DNA of 64,000 bases from Acanthaster planci (GCF_001949145.1 NW_019091470.1:376260-440259); one strand, 5' to 3'; shown: positions 50,901-62,345, counted from the first letter of the stretch. Translations and numbers: made by a program. The notes: generated from the letters alone by a model not told the origin.

Positions 50901-53394
50901 TTTTTGGTATGCTGAACTTGCTCATTGAAAGTAATTTTTATTATTATGGCTACTGGTAATCCACCTCCAAATGAGCACTTTTTTCCCTGTGTTCATTCAA
51001 GTAAGTGCTGCACCCATTTTCAAACTTTTAGCATTTTTGGAGAACGGCCTGTTGATATTTCTGGAGGTAGAGCTAAATGTTGACAAGACATCACCCCTCC
51101 AAAATTCATCAGTCCTTGGCATAAAGTCAGAAGTGTTTCTTTGTTGAACTCTTAAGGGACGTCAAGTACTTTGCACCTTCCTCAATCCTTGCCAAATCCT
51201 TGATAACCTCGTAATTGGATTTTAAAGGATTTTGAAGAATTATTAAAGGATAAACAAATTTTTATAAAAAAAAAGCCACATTTGTTTCCCTGTCTTTTCA
51301 TCCTCTCTTTTTTCAGCCTGATGAGATTTTTAGCAAACTGCTCGTTGTCTGGTCAGAGAAGATGGACTGGATCACTCAGGCTGAGCGACGGAAGCTGAGC
51401 GCTCTGGCACTCATGGCATTACTACCATCCAACTCAAGGTGACTCACTTCTCACAGCCGGGGTTGGGTTCTACCCTCCATGCAAATCTTCCGCTCTGTAA
51501 ACTTGACATTCAAACCTTAATCTTGATTTGTTTTTCCAGCATATTCTTTCTTGGGCTAATTACAAAGAAGGGCATCCAAGACGCCCTTCTTTGTATTTTT
51601 GAGCCTCTGTAAATATCTCACACCATCAAGACTGGCCGTCAAACCTTGCATATAGATGGCAGCCTGATCGTCAGTTGCCTGTAGATATTTTTGCACAAAT
51701 GTGCGATACACTTCCCATGAATCTCTTTGAGCCGCCATCTTTTTTGGTGTCAGGCCAGGGCCAAGAAGCTTCCATCCTTCTTAATGGCTGTGGCTTATCA
51801 TCATAGTGTGCCAGTGGCAAGAGCCTAAGTTGTCGCCACAAAAGTATCATAAAGTTTCTCTGGCCTTTTGTTGGTGTCAGGGTTGTTACGGAGAAGTTTC
51901 CGGATGTTGTGTATGCGGTGGTGGAAGTCCTCCATGATGTCTGTAGGGAAGAAAATGGATCTCAAGTCGAGTAAGTAAATTGTATCCAATTTTAATATCA
52001 CCATGTACATCGTCAAATATCCTCTTTTTTTAAATTTGCTGTTATATTGTTTTCGCACTCGTTAGTTTTATTGTGACGTGGACTAAATCACTTTCATATT
52101 GTGACTTCTTATTTTAAAGTTTCAACGGGATTTTAAAATTTTTTCCATTGATGTTAACCTTCTGTTCGCACTGCATGTTTTTGGTGTAGGTAATTGGAAA
52201 CAGATTACAAGATTCGGACCGAATGTAAACATATTTGGTGGCTAGGTTTTGACAGTTGTTAGGGAGCACATTTATGATTTTGATGGCTTTGTTTGTGAAA
52301 TGACTACCCACAGAATTGAAAACAATTCTGGACATTTCTGTTTCTTTTTTTGCTGACCAGCTACTTGGTCATGGGAGACAGAGAGGACGTGGAAGATGAA
52401 TACGAGACGGAAAATGACAAAAGGAAAAGACGGGTAAGTGAGACGAGGCAACTTCTTCTGCAACAATCCGTAAAGTGTTCAAATCCTTAAAAAAAATTTG
52501 TTTTGGTGTCACCGTTATCTGTTTTGTTCTGATGGAAAGAACCACCCACAGCGCTGTGGCTCCAGAGCGGCTGAAAATTTGCAGGGTAAAGATGATTTTT
52601 ATCCAGATAAATGATTCTGGTAGTATTAGCGTACTCCATCCGCAAAAAAATCTGACTTGAGTATTGAGAGATGTCCGGGTCTGCATACAGAATTACCCAG
52701 GGGTTCTCTGTATACTGTACTCTAATTTCTTTGAAGTTTGAGTTTGACTTGCCTGGTCTCCAGTCCAGTCGCTTTGCAGTTACCAATACAGACAGCCACA
52801 AATGCCTTAACGAAAGGCTATGGAAATCTAGGATAAAGTCATGAAGTTTGGGTCCCACTATGCAGTGTGAATTATTTTTTTTACAACTGTCTTGGAAATA
52901 AACCTGTGTGTTTCAAATGACTTTCAATGACTACTTTTCTATGTTAAGACACTTTGGTGCCTTTTCCGAAGTTAAGTTACTAAGTATTTCCACATTTATG
53001 AGCAAACCTGTGATGTCATTGCATGGAGAAAACTTAAGTGTCGCTTTTACTTGCGCATAAATAAAGGGTTGAATTTTGCATATTTTGCTGTTGTAAATTT
53101 CCTCTTCTGTGGAGATTTATTTTGGATCACATGGTAATAAGCTAATGAGAGACCCTTTCTGAGCGAAATTTGTGGCCTTTTAGCCTGGACCCGCAACATA
53201 TTTTACTTTTCCTCAATGTGTTGCTCTCTCTGCAGCTGTCGTTGAAGGACCCGGTGCACTGTACGTCACTGAGGGATTTTGTCATACTGCAGTTCACCGA
53301 GTTTGAGCGCATCCATGGAACACCCACTTTCACCAAGCTGATGGAGTCGATTGACCTGGAGGTCCGCCAACAACTGGAAAATTTCTTCAAGTAG
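35919..53394 (+). CDS. IPO11: Importin-11 (importin-beta family nuclear import receptor), complete
   Basis: Twenty-seven coding exons: 35919-36154, 37230-37506, 38078-38210, 38906-38964, 39434-39482, 40306-40376, 41118-41345, 41723-41806, 42131-42208, 42444-42534, 43402-43449, 44129-44234, 44415-44578, 44993-45033, 45401-45466, 45686-45736, 46559-46672, 47519-47634, 48094-48170, 48472-48551, 49021-49101, 50096-50191, 50430-50543, 51317-51438, 51881-51970, 52361-52433, 53236-53394. They sum to 2904 bases, 967 residues plus TAG (human about 975), with all phases compatible. Exon 1 opens MDSTVVATVLDTL and holds the importin-beta N-terminal Ran-binding region (about residues 25-100, including NVRWLAVVYFKNGIERYW); HEAT repeats follow, with landmarks such as RRRVIWLIGQW, RRKLSALAL and LKDPVH matching human IPO11. 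The start has G at -3 and +4. Known role: RanGTP-regulated nuclear import, cargoes including ubiquitin-conjugating enzymes and ribosomal protein L12. Every intron is GT-AG except intron 13. Introns host several repeats listed separately. Confidence 0.97.
37551..37990. repeat. Diffuse CACAAGACC/GGTCTTGTG-type repeat in IPO11 intron 2
   Basis: Intron 2 carries many short words such as TTCACAAGACCAGTCACAAG and GGGACTTGTGATGG in both orientations, resembling the interior of the inverted-repeat elements at 48633-48823 and 49125-49290. Ends cannot be defined, so it may be a decayed copy of the same family. Confidence 0.3.
39088..39313 (-). repeat. Dispersed repeat copy B with histone-type stem-loop, interrupted by a hairpin insertion
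   Basis: In IPO11 intron 4, antisense. The minus strand carries GGTTCTTTTAAGAGCC (39158-39143) followed by ACACC and CAAAAGAGA (39132-39124), matching copy A at 35571-35690. The 5' part of the element resumes at about 39283-39313 after a 101-bp insertion (39182-39282) bounded by a 7-bp direct repeat ATGTTTC (39175-39181 and 39283-39289). The insertion holds a strong hairpin (CTCTGGTTGTCCTCAGGAG and its complement) and an inverted partial copy of the element's own distal segment. Confidence 0.6.
40785..40976 (+). repeat. Tandem duplication, 2 x 96 bp, in IPO11 intron 6
   Basis: Two adjacent 96-base units starting GAAGAGATTTTTGCAAAATC (40785-40880 and 40881-40976) differ at only a few positions, which implies a recent duplication. 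No coding role. Confidence 0.92.
44579..44992 (+). other. U12-type AT-AC intron (IPO11 intron 13)
   Basis: The intron begins ATATCCTT (44579-44586), the canonical U12 AT-AC donor, and ends CTGCAC (AC at 44991-44992). Ten bases before the end lies TTTTTCCTTAAT (44972-44983), close to the U12 branch-site consensus TTCCTTAAC. Splicing here joins codon phase 1 and gives LKIA|VDDFEF, aligning without gap to human importin-11 LKLTVDDFEF. No GT-AG alternative restores this reading: the frame before VDDFEF meets a TAA in the branch region. Confidence 0.93.
48633..48823. mobile_element. 191-bp MITE-like element in IPO11 intron 20
   Basis: It begins GGCAGTGTTGTAGTGGAACC and ends with the near complement (reverse complement of the end GGCAGTGTAGTAGTCGAAACC). 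The interior is a long imperfect palindrome of CACAAGACC and GGTCTTGTG words. No coding capacity. A similar end, GACTACCACACTGAC, occurs near 55735. Confidence 0.6.
49125..49290. mobile_element. Decayed relative of the 48633-48823 element, IPO11 intron 21
   Basis: GCAAGACCGTCACAAG on the left and ACTTGTGACTGGTCTTGC on the right form imperfect inverted arms with the same vocabulary as the neighbouring element 0.4 kb upstream. Terminal sequences are eroded, so limits are approximate. Confidence 0.4.
51556..51738 (-). CDS. Antisense small ORF in IPO11 intron 24, unknown
   Basis: Seen: a 60-codon frame on the minus strand inside the 442-bp intron 24. It begins MAAQRDSWEVYRTFVQKYLQ and reads as soluble, helix-prone sequence with Y, W, Q and D residues and little low-complexity bias, ending before TAG at 51556. 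The start codon lies in AAGATGGCGGC (51741-51731), an exact YY1 promoter motif that often overlaps start codons of short-leader genes. A perfect 13-bp stem with a 9-nt loop (51561-51595) overlaps its 3' end. I do not recognise the family. It could be a nested gene, a fragment of a retrocopy or transposon, or chance. No splice continuation was found. Confidence 0.35.
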   Translation of the reverse strand: MAAQRDSWEVYRTFVQKYLQATDDQAAIYMQGLTASLDGVRYLQRLKNTKKGVLDALLCN

Positions 53395-54966
53395 AAAATG
53401 ACTAATGGTGCAGTGCGTGCGAAATGTGGCGATTGTGTGATTGTGACTTCGCGTAACTTCTTTTTATCTCTGAGCATTAGACAGTGGGACCAGACAAGAT
53501 GCGGAAGTTGGAGGATTGTAAATTAAGTAAACAGCTCCACCTGAGGCATTGCCTGTTGTAGATTTGAAAACGTTCAGTCTTCATCACGGTTGAGACTGGA
53601 GAAATGCACCTTGTCTCAGGCAAGCAATTATTCTATATGATTGTGCATCGCAACACTTTTTATTCAAGAACTTTTTATTGCTGTTTGGCCAGTATTGTGG
53701 ACCTGTGTGAGAGAGGTCATCTTTTGCGGGAATCGAGCGATGGATGCGAGTAGGAACTGGGTTATTTCCATGAGGTTGGGGCACAATTTGTGACGGTGTC
53801 AATTGCTACACGGGTTCCGTAAAAATGAACAGCTATTTCCCTGCATGTGGATTCCAAATTGACATTGTTATACATCTTGCAAGGCTGAATACAGAGGTGT
53901 GTGTTATTTTTACAGAGTAAATGACCTACTCTACAGGTCATGACAGGTGGTAAAAGTTTTGGATGTAACAGAGACACCGTCACAACTTGTGCCCCAACCT
54001 CATGGAATGAACCAACTACAGCCTGTTTCCAGATGAACTGTTGCCCGATATTGCTGTTTATCAGTCGAGAAATGCTCACCTGGAAGATGGTGGCATGTGC
54101 CCATGGGCAGTTATGTTGTGACTTTGCAATGACCAATTATAGGTTGTTCTCAGAGATAAACTCCTTATTGTGACAGTCACTGTAGATAACACTGCCTCTA
54201 TTTATAAATGTGACACCCTCTGTTACCGGCTCTAGCGACTTGCTTTTGCAAATGAACATGGCTACAGAAGCACACCAGAGGGTCGGCGTTTGCATTGCAT
54301 CATTGGAAGATAAAACCTGAACTCTAAAATCCTCCTCACATATGCAGAGGATCTCGAAGGACCAAGGATGAAATGTGTGGCTGATTTCAGAAGTCTTGCA
54401 TGAATTTAAGGACCATATTGAAATCATCCGAACTGCTCTGGAACATCATTCGCACTCTCGCCATGGATTGACGCAACGGTTAGCCCTCCAAGAAACACAT
54501 CCGAGATGCAATGGAGGATTTTGGAGGACCAAGTGTGTATCCTTTTTTGAAATGGAGGCAGTCAGGGGGATTTTGTAGGACTGATGTTGCATCCTAGGAA
54601 ACATGCCTCAACAGTCAGGGTTGATATGGTAAGGTACACAGTACTCTGATTTGCGTCAGTAAAAAAAGAAAAAAAGCAAAAAAATGATTGTAATTTACGG
54701 GCATCGGTTGGGTCTGTATTCAATTTTGTCAAATGAAATGGAATGATGTTGTTTGGAGTTGTCGATTGCCTGATACATTTTCATTGAGGGGGATGGGCGG
54801 AACAAGAACTCTTTTGATTTGTAAGTCTCGTCAGCATTGTTTGCACCTGTGCAATGCCTGACATGCTCCAACGTTTCAGTGAGAAAATTCTGATACTGCT
54901 TTCGGTTATTTTTTTTCTTAAAGGGAATAGGACCCACTATTGGCAGTACTTTAGTCAAGACCATTG
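53395..54966. other. IPO11 3' flank up to the assembly gap
   Basis: Presumably contains the IPO11 3' untranslated region, but I see no plus-strand AATAAA close to the stop codon, so the transcript end is not called. An inverted-repeat element at 53768-54005 is the only clear structure. Open frames here are short and unsupported. Confidence 0.5.
53768..54005. mobile_element. 238-bp inverted-repeat element, 33-bp termini
   Basis: The left end (53768-53800) starts CCATGAGGTTGGGGCACAA and the right end (53973-54005) is its reverse complement with one mismatch in 33. No coding capacity. It looks like a young MITE or foldback lying within or just beyond the IPO11 3' untranslated region, where the paired ends could fold in the RNA. 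Confidence 0.7.
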
Positions 54967-55583
54967 NNNNNNNNNNNNNNNNNNNNNNNNNNNNNNNNNN
55001 NNNNNNNNNNNNNNNNNNNNNNNNNNNNNNNNNNNNNNNNNNNNNNNNNNNNNNNNNNNNNNNNNNNNNNNNNNNNNNNNNNNNNNNNNNNNNNNNNNNN
55101 NNNNNNNNNNNNNNNNNNNNNNNNNNNNNNNNNNNNNNNNNNNNNNNNNNNNNNNNNNNNNNNNNNNNNNNNNNNNNNNNNNNNNNNNNNNNNNNNNNNN
55201 NNNNNNNNNNNNNNNNNNNNNNNNNNNNNNNNNNNNNNNNNNNNNNNNNNNNNNNNNNNNNNNNNNNNNNNNNNNNNNNNNNNNNNNNNNNNNNNNNNNN
55301 NNNNNNNNNNNNNNNNNNNNNNNNNNNNNNNNNNNNNNNNNNNNNNNNNNNNNNNNNNNNNNNNNNNNNNNNNNNNNNNNNNNNNNNNNNNNNNNNNNNN
55401 NNNNNNNNNNNNNNNNNNNNNNNNNNNNNNNNNNNNNNNNNNNNNNNNNNNNNNNNNNNNNNNNNNNNNNNNNNNNNNNNNNNNNNNNNNNNNNNNNNNN
55501 NNNNNNNNNNNNNNNNNNNNNNNNNNNNNNNNNNNNNNNNNNNNNNNNNNNNNNNNNNNNNNNNNNNNNNNNNNNNNNNNNNN
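54967..55583. other. Assembly gap (617 N)
   Basis: A run of unresolved bases. Sequence on the right edge belongs to a MITE-like element, so the gap may be repeat-caused. Confidence 0.99.
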
Positions 55584-55741
55584 GTCGCAAGACAAGCCGG
55601 AAGTAAATCGGGTGAATAGTGACAGGGAATGCTTTTGTTGGAGTTCAGTGGAATTGCTTATGACTGGAGGTCTGTCCGTCGTGATGGTCTTGTGGGGTCT
55701 TGGGATGGTCTCAAGATGTCTGGACTACCACACTGACAATT
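55584..55741. mobile_element. Partial MITE-like element at the gap edge
   Basis: The segment carries GATGGTCTTGTGGGGTCTTGG and ends GGACTACCACACTGAC, similar to the right end of the intron element at 48633-48823. Its left end is lost in the gap. Confidence 0.4.
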
Positions 55742-58700
55742 AGACGAATTCTGCTTGAGTCCTAGGCCCACTCATCGCCCAGTATGGGTGCGTGAGAAAG
55801 ATGGCAGATTGTTCAAAATGTCTCGAACTAGAGAACCAAGCTTATTTCCTGGCCCAAATTCTTCCCTACTCTGGAAAACCTGAATACTTGCACCACAGTC
55901 CGCCCTGCTTTTCGTGTTAAATTTCTACTTGAGACCCACAGTGTAGTCACAAGCAAATCACTAACTAGTCCGGGACCTAAAAGTTTTTGTTTTTTGTTAT
56001 GCATAGGAAGTCATTGATTGAAGATTCCTGTTTTTTTCGGTTCGTAAATTTGAATCTACTTTCATTTCCTCTTTCCAAATGAAAAAGGCAAATGATAATC
56101 ATAGTAAACCAAAAAGTTAATTTTTCACATTTCCCTGAAAGTATGATTTTTATCTTTTGTGAAAAAAAAGTATTAATGTGTCATTCAAATAATTGTAGGT
56201 TCAAAGACTGAAACGTTCTCTGTATGAAACTTCATAACCAAAAGTTACCAGGTATGTTGCTTTTATATAAAAGTACAAGTAATAATGTTGAAAAGATCAA
56301 TAATTGTGGTCATAGCAATTCCATCATATTCCTTCTTTCTGAAAAGGTTTATCAACTTAACGTTATCCCTGTATTTGATATTATTATGCCTTATGGTGGT
56401 ATCTTTTAAAACACGTCGCTTGGCTTTGCTGTCATTCGTTTTACCTCGAGATTTGATGTACCAGCTTCAAATATCCCTCAGTTCTGCCCAAAATGCTGAT
56501 GTCTGTCAGGAAGCCAATGCTCTTTTTTTCAGTCTCTGCTAAACTTTTACTGCCCCAGGTAATCCCTGGTAAAGAACGTCTCTATTTCCTTTAAGTGGTC
56601 TGTTAAACTAATACGTGCACATTCACACGTAGAGCTTGAAATTAATATCGGTGTTTGGAAAAAAAGAAACAATACGTAAAAAAAACGGACTGTGCTTTAG
56701 GGAAACCGTGTATATAACACATAACATGAACCGTGCAAAAGGTTAAGACTATATTTTATACCTCTTATGAAACTGCATGCTTCATATTTTTAAAATCGTG
56801 TACTCCATATTCAGTCAAGTTTCTTGCTTATTTACAGTTGCGGTTGGTCATCAATTGGGTGCAAAGGTAAACTAAAAAGGAATGTTTCAAACGGCCAAGT
56901 ACCTTCCGAAGCATTGTAAACTCTCAAATTAGTGTAGAAATCTCCTAGATGGTTTGGGTTGGCAAGGCGCAATCGACGATGGGCACATGTTTTGGCAGGG
57001 TTGAAGCCTGTGTTATTTTAATTTTTACCACGTGATCGTAACATATGTAAAGAAAAACTGCATACAATGCATGTCCCTTCTGCCTTGTGTAATAAATGTA
57101 ATTTTTTGTACAATTAAAAGGGTGGACATTTTGTGTTCTATGCCGATTACAAAATGCGTAATGAAAGACAGTCATTTTGGCACCTGTCAAGCAAAGTGAT
57201 TTGAGGAATTTCAGGCCGAAATTGGTTTGTACGTAGCCCCAGACTTCGGTCAGTCTCGACCCCCCCCGTATATCCTTGGAGGCCAGGAAAGCCCTCGTCT
57301 GCATGGGGCGTAGCCTGTATCCAAATCTGTTGTCTGTAGAGCTAGGTGTAGGTCTTCACTCAATTGAAAATACGCGAAGACGAGGCGCACAGCCGTAGCA
57401 CTGGAAGCCCGTTTTGGACACTTAAAAGTTGCACCCGAGAGGTATTAAATCAATCATGTCATTAACTGACTCACTGAAAAGGTGAAATGATGAATGTAAT
57501 CTATCTTTGTTAACAACCCTTGAAAATTCGACAACAGTGGATATCCAAGCAGTGGGCGACAATTTTGCCGCTGCCACCTTTTCTCCCCTTCGGCCTGATG
57601 CCCTGACAGCGGTTGACTGGAGTCGTTTGCACTTCAATTTCACTGCACATGCGCTAAGTACGTCACGAATCAACCACTAGTTAATTAGTGGTCCCTGATC
57701 GAACTTGTCCATAAAGGCTCGTGGAAAACCGCTCAAAGTGAAGGATAACTGGTCGTGCATGTGCTTGTATAGGTGATACTGAAGGGCGTACATCAACAAT
57801 TCCGAAAAGCCTCAGTTTCAGACGTCGCCTTGTTCATGTTTTTCTGCCTCTGCACATATCACCACGTAGTGGTTAAAAGGCACGGGACAGTGTGGCGGTG
57901 AGGTATGTTTTCGTGTTATAAATGTTGACCAACACCTCCAAATTGATTCCATCCAGTCTCTTTGAGTGATTCGATATCATATTGTTAAAGCTCTAAAGTC
58001 TGGAGGAAGGGCGTTCCATTCACGAGTTGTCGGGGGGGGCGTTTAAAGTAAACACCAGTAACGATTCTTGTCCAAGTATGAGGCTCAGTTTTCAACTTGG
58101 TGAAGTCTGCAATGTTCTGAAGACAGTCAGGTACGGTACTATGCTAGACGTACAAATTTTTTTTTTTAAATAAAAAAGTTATACGGTTGAGACATCTCAT
58201 AATCCTATTATTTTCAGCCTGGACAGTTATGCTGCGATCTACTCCGCGACCATTCATCCTCTTTTGTAGGCGTTTTCACACTGGACAAATCTCGGGTTTG
58301 ATCAGGATCGATGCAGGGTAAAACTGGCGACGATTGACACTTGAAAATGTCCAACTGGGTGGAGACTTTTCAACCCGGGTTGAAAATTGCTTGAGCCCGT
58401 TAACTTTCCCTGATGAGAACGGTTTGACTTACTAGAGACTAAAGACTTACTAGTGTGACACAACGCCAGGTTGAACGCGGGGTTCGAAAATCCAATTTAC
58501 AACTCAGGGCAGTCATGGGTTCGCTGAAGCTTGAGTTCAACCTGGGTTGTGAGAATAGTTTGAAAAGGCCATTTCTGTATATGTTCTTTTTTACGAATAA
58601 AAATTGGGGGGAAAAATGAAAGAATTTTAACAATAAAAGACATCAGTACACGTGCCCAATAAATTATTATCATTACGAACTATACATGCAAAAAAAAACC

Positions 58701-60002
58701 AAAATTAAGTGCGTTTGTTGTGCCTGACCTCCAGTAAGTGAAACTCCAGCAGAGGCGGCAGTGCAGCTGTCAAAGTGAGTACAATACACCTTTATAAATA
58801 GGGATAAATGGGCGAAAATTAAAGGATTACAAATTATGTGGAAAATCACAGAATGGATAATCACAAAATTGTACCCTTTACTGGATCACGTGGGACCTTC
58901 CCACATCACTTTTTTTTCCAATAAAGATTTTGAACTTAAATGCTTGCATTTCATTAAATAAACTGGAAAACTTCATTTCACACAGTAAAGATGATTGAGG
59001 CCAAAAGAAAGGATTAGGATACTTTAAAACGTGCGTGTGAAGAAAAAAATGCATTGATGCATTACTGTTAAAAAGAAAGGAAGAGCATAGCATACATCAT
59101 TGGCGTGACTCCGAGGGGACAAAACAAAATTCAAGCGGGGGCGCACGAGGGCGGCGTGGGTGTTATTCGGCCAATTTATTTGCTTTGACCAAGGACCTAT
59201 ATTAAAGGCTCTTTACAGACCAATTAAGGGAAGTGGGCATCTAAATTGAAAACAAACTTTTATTTTGTAAATGAAGAAAAGTACATGAAATTCCAATGAA
59301 TTTCTGGCTTCGCCACATAAATTGTATGCCACAGGCAATAAAATCTACGGTTATTTTTTACGGGGAATTAAGAGCCTCCATCTCTAGTTCATGACTGCAC
59401 CTGACTGACTTACAAAGGTGGCCCATTTCAAGGAAACTGTGTGGTCACGTGTGACTTCAGCGTCTTTTGATTGGGCCCCATATGCACAAACCCTATTTTT
59501 ACCTCTATTTTTCACTGTAATTTTCCGACTGATTTATGCGGCATAATTCTTTTCAACTTTTATAAACGGAGGGCTTACATACCATTGTCACTCAAAACAA
59601 CGCCCGGAAGTGTTGTAAAGTGCAGCAAATTGGCCAATGCAAATCCTAGTAAACCTTATAATTTCTCGAACCACCACTAAAAAGGTGAGGGCGAAAAAGT
59701 TTCCGAGCCTCTTTACTGTACTAAGACTAAAATGCAGGGCAAGAACACTAGCGTAATGGAACCTGAAGCTGGAAACGCCACAAGCCTGAATGAATGTTTA
59801 AAATGGGAATAATTGGAGGAGAAGATCATTAACATTGAAAGAAAGATAACTGTGTGAACAAAAACGGGGAAAGATTTTGTTAAAAGATAAAAATAATGGG
59901 CCTAACTTTAAATTAAATAATAGGAATGGAAGTGTCTTTGACTGATAAGGATATACCACAGAGTTCGCTAAGATGAAGGGCATCCGTTAAAACTCGCCAG
60001 GC
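55742..60002. other. Intergenic region between IPO11 and the fucosyltransferase
   Basis: No gene recognised. Mostly AT-rich DNA with short unsupported frames. A faint minus-strand WNALPPDF peptide at about 57985-58035 resembles the tail of a non-LTR reverse transcriptase, and a MITE-like element lies at 58269-58570. The fucosyltransferase 3' untranslated region, read on the minus strand, should occupy the right end. Confidence 0.5.
58269..58570. mobile_element. 302-bp MITE-like element
   Basis: Starts GGCGTTTTCACACTGG; the reverse complement of the end is GGCCTTTTCAAACTAT, 12 of 16 positions alike. The interior contains palindromic CAACCCGGGTTG and CAACCTGGGTTG words. A non-autonomous DNA transposon is likely; the family is not assigned. 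Confidence 0.45.
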
Positions 60003-61602
60003 TTACTTCCATGGAACAAACAATTTTAAGGAGCCTCTCTCGGCCATGACACCAGGCAACCTTCTGCAACTCTTGAAGTAGCCACTGTTCTTCGCCACTT
60101 TAAACTGAGGGGGTGGAGCCAATGTGAAGGGTACAACTTTACAGAAAAGCTGGGGGTCCAAGGGCGGGTATTGTGTAGCTTGCAAATTACCATATTTTCT
60201 CCAAGCATGGTAGGCGTTGTACATGCTGTTATTGGAGTGAAGGAGTTGGAGATACGCTGCCAGGGCTTTAGCTGAGTTGAAATCGCCGACGTGAATAAAG
60301 GACTTTGGAGGTAGAAGTCGTTGGTACGCTTCTTTCCTGCCTCCGTAAACTACTGGCACTGTGCCTGCGTTGAGAGCGTTATCCCAAAGTTTCTCAGTGA
60401 TATATTCATCACACTCAGAATTTTCGAGTGCAAGATAGAACTTGTACTGTGCCAAGACACGCTTACAATTCCTCGCAAAGGCATCAAAGATGGGTAAGCA
60501 TTTTGCCGTTCCACACTTACCATACACATCCACGGGGACGTGCCTCTTCAACTCGTTCACAAACTCGAGGCGAGGCCAGTGAGTGTTTTTACAATTGCTT
60601 GCCATCCAGGCTACCAGGCCAGTCTTATTGGCCGACCAGTCCCGCTTAGATGACGTCACTTGGTCAAGAAGGTTGGGAGAGTATTTGCCGTAAGGAAGTT
60701 CAATGTCTGCTTCAGAGTGGTACGTGATGGAGTGATGATACTCAATCTCGCTAATTGATCGGTCCCAGTATGTCATCCTCTGGGGGCTCTCTACGCCGTA
60801 GAAAACCCAATGAATCTTGGGATTCAAGGCTCGTCTGGAGAAGGACAGGATATGAGAATTGTATTGTTTTTAATCTCTTTCCACGGAAAGATAAAAGAAA
60901 CAGAAAACACAAATTATTAGTTGCAGATATATCTCAACAAAATGTCAAAAGATAAAGCTACACAAGGTGTGATGAATGAAAAAAAAAATATAAATTCTTT
61001 TGATCTCGCCGAACTCATTACGGCGTGATGTGAATTGTTCTATAAGTTATAACGAACCTTAGATGGGGGAGGAGTTTCGGATGTTTGCGTTTCATATGTT
61101 GTGGATTCATGTTAACAATGATGGCATCAGAAGCATTGAGATATCTTGCTTCTACTGTGACAAGGACGTGAACATTGCATCGCTGCCTCGGACATTCCAA
61201 GTGAAGACTTCTCAGTTTCTTCCCCCTCCCAAATGGGGTTGAGTGACGTTTGAACTGGTCCACGAATTGTTTGTACTCCCTCCATAAAAGGCCGGGCAGC
61301 AAAGACGGCACCAGAATCGCGACAGTCGTGTTACACTTGGGCGTCACATTAAGACTCCCGCGACTATTATGTCCAAATTCTGAACTGTTGCCCAGCTGGT
61401 ATGAGATTTCGTGCTGAATAACTGAGGTTCCACGATCTTCTTGCCTCTCTGACTCGTTTCTGGCACGCTGTGCGAGAAATCCCCTTCGGGGAGAGATGGC
61501 CGGCACATATCTTAAGGCGTTGCTGACGATCAGCCATGTTGGAATTAATGCTGTTGCCAAGAACACTGGGATATAATACAGTCTCAGACGGGTACGAACC
61601 AT
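60003..61602 (-). CDS. Alpha-1,3-fucosyltransferase-type enzyme (GT10), complete
   Basis: Two minus-strand exons, 61602-61058 and 60834-60003, joined across a 223-bp GT-AG intron (AAG|GTTCGT ... CTCCAG) give 458 residues. Residues 9-28 are a single hydrophobic segment after a short basic cytosolic tail: a type II Golgi signal anchor. A stem with N-glycosylation sequons (NES, NSS, NVT, NTT) follows. The catalytic part has WVFYGVESPQRM, DIELPYGKY, HVPVDVYGKCG and the family signature FYLALENSECDEYITEKLWD (about residues 314-333), then TVPVVYGG, the GDP-fucose-binding region. It transfers fucose from GDP-fucose to GlcNAc of N-glycans or Lewis-type chains in the Golgi lumen; the exact linkage cannot be told. 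The frame ends at TAA with a slightly long C-terminus. A truncated copy lies 1.5 kb upstream. Confidence 0.92.
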
Positions 61603-62345
61603 TTCTTCGCATGCGCTCTCTCCTCCAAGTTTGTTCCAATGGGCAACACTTTGAATGGGTAAAGCGTACGTGGGCTACAGGAGGGCACCCTTCTCCTTGC
61701 ACTCGTAGTTAGATTGGAAATGCAGCCGGGTGGTACCAAACGACGACTAGGCCTACTTAGACCGTACCAGTATTGTATTGCCGAAGTCTTCAATAGCTGT
61801 GGCCTTGATAACCCTTCTGTTGTGAATCTCCCCACAGCCATGCATTTGTATTTTCCTATTGAATAAACCAGGGAGCACATTAGGGGCTAGGGGTACGTTT
61901 TCCATATGCTGATTAGACGTAACGCATGATGAGAGCAGAAGACGTGCAGTGGAAGGCACGCAGGAGAAGCCTTTGACGGTGTTCACCACAGCCCCAACCG
62001 GGATGAGCTTAGTTTGTCCAGAGGAGGGAACAAGTCTTAAAGAAACTCACCGGTCACCAGCAGGTAATAAAGGGAAGTTAAAGGGGCAACCCTGGTAGAG
62101 ACACGGTACAGCACTAAGGGTCACTAAAGCATTTCTCGTTATAAGCAGAGTCTTGTATTAGCAGTGCTCTTATTAACGAGGTTAGACGGTATTTATGATG
62201 TTTATTGTTGGAGCAGCGACGGTAGGTGCAATAGGAAATAATTTCCATTTGGGTTTGCGAATTAGGAAATAATTAATTTTCTTTGCTCACTGAATCTGTC
62301 CCTTTGATCAGTCTGCCCATAAGATCACTCCTGTTTATAAGAGTG
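61603..62345. other. 5' flank of the fucosyltransferase gene
   Basis: On the minus strand this is upstream of the start codon and should include the promoter and leader. No clear TATA box or further coding exon seen. Short frames present are not supported. Confidence 0.5.

Noticed and set aside
52487-52858. 123-codon minus-strand frame in IPO11 intron 26
   Set aside because: No domain, no promoter-like start and no splice logic; probable chance frame.
54695-54964. 89-codon minus-strand frame next to the gap
   Set aside because: Composition is not implausible for protein, but there is no known motif and its upstream side is lost in the gap, so it is not called.
54854-55743. Long open frames across the N-run
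   Set aside because: They exist only because unresolved bases contain no stop codons.
56945-57304. 119-codon minus-strand frame
   Set aside because: No motif recognised and cysteine- and tyrosine-rich translation typical of AT-rich non-coding DNA.
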